Positions 6,011 to 6,101 of a DNA stretch of 6,101 bases are shown piece by piece. The notes beneath the pieces are model-generated. The model was not told where the DNA came from. It did not search any database and saw only the letters and a list, made by a program, of their open reading frames with translations. Source of the DNA: Planctomycetota bacterium (GTDB lineage Bacteria > Planctomycetota > Planctomycetia > Pirellulales > Lacipirellulaceae); NCBI GenBank assembly GCA_013151315.1, contig JAADIN010000274.1, forward strand, positions 1 through 6,101. Reading direction: 5' to 3'. Position numbers and translations under genes: made by a program. The stretch's first letter is position 1. Every line of letters begins with the position of its first letter.

Positions 6011-6101
6011 ATGCCCAACCACCTAGCCAACGAAACGAGCCCCTATCTGCTGCAACACAAGGACAATCCGGTCGATTGGTATCCTTGGGGCCCTGAGGCG
6101 C
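6011..6101 (+). CDS. YyaL/DUF255 thioredoxin-domain protein (3' partial)
   Basis: Thirty codons reach the window edge from ATG 6011. The start MPNHLANETSPYLLQHKDNP followed by VDWYPWGPEA matches the strongly conserved opening of the YyaL/DUF255 family (the spermatogenesis-associated protein 20 family, 'N-L..E.SPYLLQHa.NPVDWYPWG.EA'). These are proteins of several hundred residues with an N-terminal thioredoxin-like domain and a C-terminal (alpha/alpha)6 barrel related to glycoside and epimerase folds; their reaction is poorly defined. The ORF is divergent to the 100-residue gene and has no Shine-Dalgarno; the leader is CATTCCCCCCT. The identity is strong despite the short sequence, because this motif is very characteristic. 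Confidence 0.9.
   Translation, partial: MPNHLANETSPYLLQHKDNPVDWYPWGPEA

Overview
The window looks like bacterial chromosome from a planctomycete, most likely of the Pirellula/Blastopirellula/Rhodopirellula type. This is an inference. It rests on four things: the style of the 100-residue protein resembling the N-terminus of planctomycete FecR/anti-sigma proteins, a UvrA with a long extra C-terminus, poor or absent Shine-Dalgarno sequences with TTG/GTG starts, and palindromic intergenic repeats. No rRNA, tRNA, CRISPR or transposase gene was seen.

Layout. (1) 1-2027, plus strand: the 3' part of a uvrA gene, holding the whole second ABC ATPase module and then about 350 residues not found in standard UvrA. 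That extension contains a domain in two copies. (2) 2165-3260, minus strand: a membrane fatty acid desaturase broken by one frameshift near 2567, which separates the third histidine box from the first two. (3) 3261-3530: a divergent intergenic region with an 81-bp imperfect inverted repeat (3420-3500). (4) 3531-4811, plus strand: a beta-ketoacyl-ACP-synthase-fold protein whose catalytic Cys and second catalytic His are replaced by Glu and Asn, followed by a likely intrinsic terminator that overlaps its stop codon. (5) 4838-4900: short repeats of a cagatcgcggct-type unit. (6) 4911-5411, minus strand: smpB (tmRNA-binding protein), which has no ATG, GTG or TTG start able to give a full-length product. 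(7) 5475-5777, minus strand: a 100-residue protein resembling the N-terminus of planctomycete FecR/anti-sigma proteins. (8) 6011 to the edge, plus strand: the first 30 codons of a YyaL/DUF255 thioredoxin-like protein.

How the genes relate. The desaturase and KAS-like genes are divergent neighbours and both belong to fatty-acid chemistry, so they may form a small lipid locus, but both look compromised: one by frameshift, the other by loss of catalytic residues. The 100-residue gene and smpB lie on the same strand 63 nt apart and could be co-transcribed. uvrA and the yyaL-like gene are unrelated housekeeping neighbours. The points most worth a second look are the non-catalytic KAS homologue, the duplicated domain on UvrA, the start of smpB and the two intergenic repeat families. 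The desaturase frameshift and the smpB start could each be a single-base sequence error, and reads should be checked before biology is built on either.
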